Of a stretch of 64,000 nucleotides of DNA, positions 60,965 through 64,000 are shown piece after piece. Below the pieces are notes generated by a model, which worked only from the letters and a program-made list of their open reading frames with translations, was not told the DNA's origin and ran no database searches. The DNA lies in the NCBI RefSeq assembly GCF_034432235.1, contig NZ_DAOUCJ010000079.1, positions 1 to 64,000 on the forward strand, given 5' to 3'. The stretch comes from Thermoflexus sp. (lineage in GTDB: Bacteria > Chloroflexota > Anaerolineae > Thermoflexales > Thermoflexaceae). A program made the translations under genes and the position numbers. Numbering within the stretch: the stretch's first letter is position 1; each line of letters begins with the position of its first letter.

Positions 60965-61182
60965 CACTTCCTGATCTCACCGCGGGGGACGGGTGGCAGC
61001 TTCCAGGCCTCACCCCGTCAGGAGCGCTGGGAACAGCGCCACCCCGGCGATGTCTTCCCCATGGATGTCTTCCGCCAGATCCGCAGGAACCTCCCACAAC
61101 GGCTCCTCTCAGGAGCGTCTGCAGAGCCTTGTGAGTTATGATAGGGAACATGAGTTCCGGCGGGGGATCCCGGGGAGGAAGG

Positions 61183-62040
61183 ATGCGCGCGGGAGATGTG
61201 TTCGCATTGCTCACGCTGGGGGCGATCTGGGGCGCCTCGTATCTGTTTTTCGCCCTGGGAGTGCGGACGATCCCGCCTCTGACTTTCGTGACGGGGCGGC
61301 TGCTGATCGCCGCCGCCCTCCTTGGATTGTTCCGGCGGATCCGTCCTGGCCCCCGGGCGGATCCGCCGGGGGACGCTTACCTGACGATGGGGCTGTTCAA
61401 CGCCGCGCTGCCCCATACGCTGATCGCCTGGAGTGAGCAGACCATCCCCAGCGGGCTGGCCGGGGTGCTGGTGGCCACCATGCCGCTCTGGGCGGCCGGA
61501 TTCACCGCCATCGGGCTCCGGGAGGAACGGCCGTCCCGGCGCCAGCTGGCCGGTCTGGTCCTCGGCTTCCTGGGGATCCTGATCCTGCTGTTTCCGGATC
61601 TCCAGCGGGCATCCCATGCACACCTGATCGGCGAAGGAGCCGTGGTGGCAGCCGCCCTTTCCTACGCCGCGGCCACCGTTTACGCGCGGCGAGCCCTGCG
61701 GGGGGTCTCGCCAGTGGACGCGGCCATCGGTCAGCTGGGCTGGGGTGGGGCGCTGTTGCTGCCTTTCAGTCTGGTCCTGGATCAGCCATGGAGGCTCTCC
61801 CCAGCGCCGGAGTCCCTCGCTGCCCTGATCCTCCTGGCGGTCCTGGGCACTGCGATCGCCTATGTGCTGTATTACGGGCTGCTCCAGCGGGTGGGGGTGG
61901 TAGGGGTTTCCCTGGTGGTGTATCTCAACCCCATCTTTGCGGTGCTCTGGGGAGCGATCGGGCTCGGGGAACCCCTCTCCGGCTGGCTCCTCGGGGGCAT
62001 GGCGCTCATCCTGGCCGGGGTGTTCCTGGCCGGGCGATGA
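61183..62040 (+). CDS. EamA/DMT-superfamily transporter
   Basis: The 285-aa membrane protein has ten predicted helices in two EamA halves: residues about 1-130 (LLTLGAIWGASYLFFALG, TVPSGLAGVL-like loop) and about 140-285 (GEGAVVAAALSYAAATVYARR, LGTAIAYVLYYGLLQRVG, LNPIFAVLWG). Members export amino acids or other metabolites; the substrate is unassigned. Its place after the amino-acid operon fits an amino-acid exporter, but this is weak evidence. ATG 61183 follows GGGGAGGAAGG; starts at 61138 or 61150 are possible. Confidence 0.88.
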   Translation: MRAGDVFALLTLGAIWGASYLFFALGVRTIPPLTFVTGRLLIAAALLGLFRRIRPGPRADPPGDAYLTMGLFNAALPHTLIAWSEQTIPSGLAGVLVATMPLWAAGFTAIGLREERPSRRQLAGLVLGFLGILILLFPDLQRASHAHLIGEGAVVAAALSYAAATVYARRALRGVSPVDAAIGQLGWGGALLLPFSLVLDQPWRLSPAPESLAALILLAVLGTAIAYVLYYGLLQRVGVVGVSLVVYLNPIFAVLWGAIGLGEPLSGWLLGGMALILAGVFLAGR

Positions 62041-62094
62041 GCGGAGCGGGGGGTGCTGTCGAAGGAATTCGACCTCCAGAGGCCTTCGGCCCGT

Positions 62095-62143
62095 GGCCGG
62101 CCTCCGCCGGCCAAAAGGCTTCCCGCGTCGGCGAAGGCCGACG
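62095..62143. terminator. Pair of hairpins between convergent genes
   Basis: GGCCGGC-CTCC-GCCGGCC (62095-62112) is followed by AAAA, and CGTCGGC/GCCGACG (62126-62143) follows. Both lie between the exporter gene and the convergent glycosyltransferase gene and could stop transcription from either side. Confidence 0.55.
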
Positions 62144-62173
62144 TTCGGCGCAAAGCGCCTGGGGAGGCCGATT

Positions 62174-63385
62174 TCACTCGGCGCGATGTGCCCACTCCGT
62201 CAACCAGGCCGCGGCTTCCTCTACGCCGCCGGCGGCCTCCATGCGGTGTGCCCAGTCCCGCGCCCGCTCCCGGAAGGCAGGTTCCCGGAGCAGGACGGCG
62301 ATGTGTTCCTGCCATTGACGGGGCGTGGCCTCGGAAGGCCATAGCACCAGGCCAACCCCCGCCGCCACCGCCCGACGGGCCTGCAGGTGCTGTTCCCCCG
62401 CATGCGGAACCATGAGCTGGGGGACGCCGTAAACCAGGGCGGCATGGGTAGTCCCCATCCCCCCATGGTGGATCACCAGATCCAGCTGCGGGAACAGGGC
62501 GGGGTAATCCACCCAATCCCAGAGCGGGAGATCCGGAAGCGCTCGCGCCACAGCCTCCCGAAGCCCGGGGGCGAAGGGGCTCCGCCCCAGAACCAGGAGG
62601 GGCTCGCCGCCCAGGGCCTGCACCGCGCGAGCCGCCCCAATGAAGAAGGCGGGATCCGCGGTGAAGGTGCTGCCCAGGGTGATCAGGACACGGGGGCGCG
62701 CGCGTGGGGGGGATGGCACCGTCGAGGCCTTCCGACGTCCCCCGAAGAACCGGTTCTGGGGATCCAGGCGGTCCAGATCGATGAACCAGCGAACCGGGAA
62801 GAAGACGATGTGCGCATACGGAGAGGTGATCTGGGGAAAAGGATCCACCCGCCAGAAGCGGGCGGTTAACCCGAGGCGCGCGGCGATCTCCGCCAGCCGG
62901 GCTTGGGCCGCTTCCACCTCGATTTGGGCCTCCGGAGTGGCGGGGGCCGGCCAGCGCCCGGCGGGGAACCCCACGACGATCAGAGGAAGCTCGTATCGCT
63001 CCGCGGCCCAGGCCGCGACGCCGGCGAAAGGCTCCGCCACGATCCAATCCGGGCGCCAGGTTTCGATCAGGGAGCTCAGGGCGCGCAGCGCCCGCGCATG
63101 CGCCTCAGGCTGGAGCCAGGCCTCCAGCGCCCGCTCCCGCCGCCGTCGCGCCCGCTCCGTGGGAGGGACATCCGGCGGGAGCGGGGGCAGCCATCGCCAG
63201 CCCACGGAGGGCAACAGGGCAAAGGGGAGGCCCCGACGGACCACGGCTTCCTGCACCAGGGATCCGCTGGCCCAGAGCACCCGATGGCCCCGTCGAGCCA
63301 GCGCCACCGCCAGATCCAGGTAACCCCCATAATCCAGGTGGCCCCATAAAGGGATCGAGATGAAGAGCCAGCGCTGAGGCTTCAT
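62174..63385 (-). CDS. GT1-family (UGT/MGT-like) glycosyltransferase
   Basis: The 403-aa GT-B enzyme opens with FISIPLWGHLDYGGYLDLAVALARRGH, and its donor site has VLITLGSTFTADPAFFI and DLVIHHGGMGTTHAALVYGVPQLMVPHAGEQHLQARR, the marks of UGT/macrolide-type transferases. Such enzymes glycosylate small hydrophobic acceptors such as carotenoids, sterol-like lipids or antibiotics. The acceptor is unknown here. Its ATG overlaps the stop of the upstream cytochrome gene as ATGA (63382-63385), so the two are translationally coupled. This is an odd pairing. Confidence 0.9.
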   Translation of the reverse strand: MKPQRWLFISIPLWGHLDYGGYLDLAVALARRGHRVLWASGSLVQEAVVRRGLPFALLPSVGWRWLPPLPPDVPPTERARRRRERALEAWLQPEAHARALRALSSLIETWRPDWIVAEPFAGVAAWAAERYELPLIVVGFPAGRWPAPATPEAQIEVEAAQARLAEIAARLGLTARFWRVDPFPQITSPYAHIVFFPVRWFIDLDRLDPQNRFFGGRRKASTVPSPPRARPRVLITLGSTFTADPAFFIGAARAVQALGGEPLLVLGRSPFAPGLREAVARALPDLPLWDWVDYPALFPQLDLVIHHGGMGTTHAALVYGVPQLMVPHAGEQHLQARRAVAAGVGLVLWPSEATPRQWQEHIAVLLREPAFRERARDWAHRMEAAGGVEEAAAWLTEWAHRAE

Positions 63386-64000
63386 GGTCCCATTCGAAGG
63401 GGTCCCCGGCCGACCTCCCGATGGCAGCGCTCGCAGGCCGGGATCACCGCTTCCCGGATCGTGAAGAAAGGCTCCAGGCTCTCTATATGCGAAGGGTGGC
63501 AATCCACGCAGCCCACCGACGTCCGAAGGTCCGGCCGGAGCAGGTCCGTGTGAAAGTGGTTCTCGAAGGTCGGAACGGTCACCGGATTCGGTTCTCCGGG
63601 GGACACGCCCCCGCGTTCCGGCTCACGGATGTGACAGAGCCGGCATCCGGCCTCCGGAAGGAAGGAAAGGCGAACCGGATGGCGGGGCGTATCCGGGGGG
63701 ACGAGCGGCGTGCGGGCGGTATTCCATGCACCCAGGGCGAGGGCAACGGCGCGATGGGGAAGGGATTGATCGCCCCGATGGCATCCCACGCAGGAGATCC
63801 CGGCGGCCGCGTGGGCGGCGGCGAGGTCCGCGGGCCGCCCTTCCCGGGCGGCCATCGCCCGGCCAACGTAGGTGGTCTCCGGGCGCAGATGGCAGCCCGC
63901 GCAGAAGGGATCACCCTCCTCCGCCCGCGAAACCCAGAGCGCCGCGCCGAGGGCGGCGACCAGGGCGCCGCTCAGGATCAGCCCCACCCCTTTCCAGGAG
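63382..64000 (-). CDS. Five-haem c-type cytochrome with N-terminal membrane anchor (5' partial or at edge)
   Basis: The visible part has 201 residues from a GTG at 63987; the frame stays open to the window edge, so the true start may lie outside. A hydrophobic segment (LILSGALVAALGAALW) anchors it, followed by five haem sites: CAGCH, CVGCH, CRLCH, CVDCH and CERCH. The layout recalls NapC/NirT-like or other small multihaem electron carriers, but the spacing does not fit one family I can name. It is exported and faces outside the membrane. It overlaps the GT1 gene by 4 bp. Confidence 0.85.
   Translation of the reverse strand, partial: SWKGVGLILSGALVAALGAALWVSRAEEGDPFCAGCHLRPETTYVGRAMAAREGRPADLAAAHAAAGISCVGCHRGDQSLPHRAVALALGAWNTARTPLVPPDTPRHPVRLSFLPEAGCRLCHIREPERGGVSPGEPNPVTVPTFENHFHTDLLRPDLRTSVGCVDCHPSHIESLEPFFTIREAVIPACERCHREVGRGPLRMGP

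Overview
The window looks like a chromosomal segment of a GC-rich, probably thermophilic bacterium of the Chloroflexota. A Thermoflexus-like relative is my best guess, from protein style and gene content; I could not run a search. Gene density is high, coding is on both strands, Shine-Dalgarno sites are strong, and several promoters match the TTGACA/TATAAT consensus with 16-17 bp spacers. The first part (about 1 to somewhere past 1,300) does not fit. It has the C-terminal end of an Acidobacteria-type TonB-dependent outer-membrane protein, a lower-GC 23S-5S spacer, and a 23S 3' end that does not pair with the 23S 5' end. A chimeric join inside the 23S gene is likely.

Layout. 1-4,040: minus-strand tRNA-Ile, tRNA-Ala, 23S, 5S with their own promoters and no 16S gene upstream. 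4,277-16,009: mostly plus-strand housekeeping genes (rsmA, a methyltransferase, an M29 aminopeptidase, queA, sfsA, an acetyltransferase-ABC ATPase fusion, NAD(P)HX repair, an NMN adenylyltransferase-like gene). 16,107-18,400: two Tad-type pilus genes, with a 29-bp palindromic repeat inside one of them and again just after it. 18,529-22,317: a GH63-like glycosidase and a large secreted protein. 22,363-29,764: a minus-strand run with a HAD phosphatase, a GT2 glycosyltransferase, a polyprenyl synthase, TatD, a phosphohexomutase, Gmd and Rmd. The last two make GDP-D-rhamnose, probably for surface glycans. 30,138-33,606: a GH130 enzyme followed by a two-domain GT4 glycosyltransferase. 33,651-43,881: a c-type cytochrome, tRNA-Arg plus argS, a small winged-helix protein, rpsT, a sensor kinase and dnaE. 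44,085-47,376: plsY, a sirtuin, and a sortase next to its likely substrate.

47,447-60,905 is the best-defined system: a branched-chain amino-acid operon (ilvB, ilvN, ilvC, leuA, leuC, a 53-aa unknown protein, leuD, cimA, leuB, ilvD, asd). It is preceded by a consensus promoter, a 36-codon leader peptide made mostly of Leu/Val/Ile codons, and mutually exclusive RNA pairings that end in a perfect 14-bp terminator. This is a textbook-type transcription attenuator that can be read directly from the sequence. The window closes with a DMT-family exporter and a minus-strand pair: a five-haem cytochrome, cut by the window edge, overlapping a GT1 glycosyltransferase.
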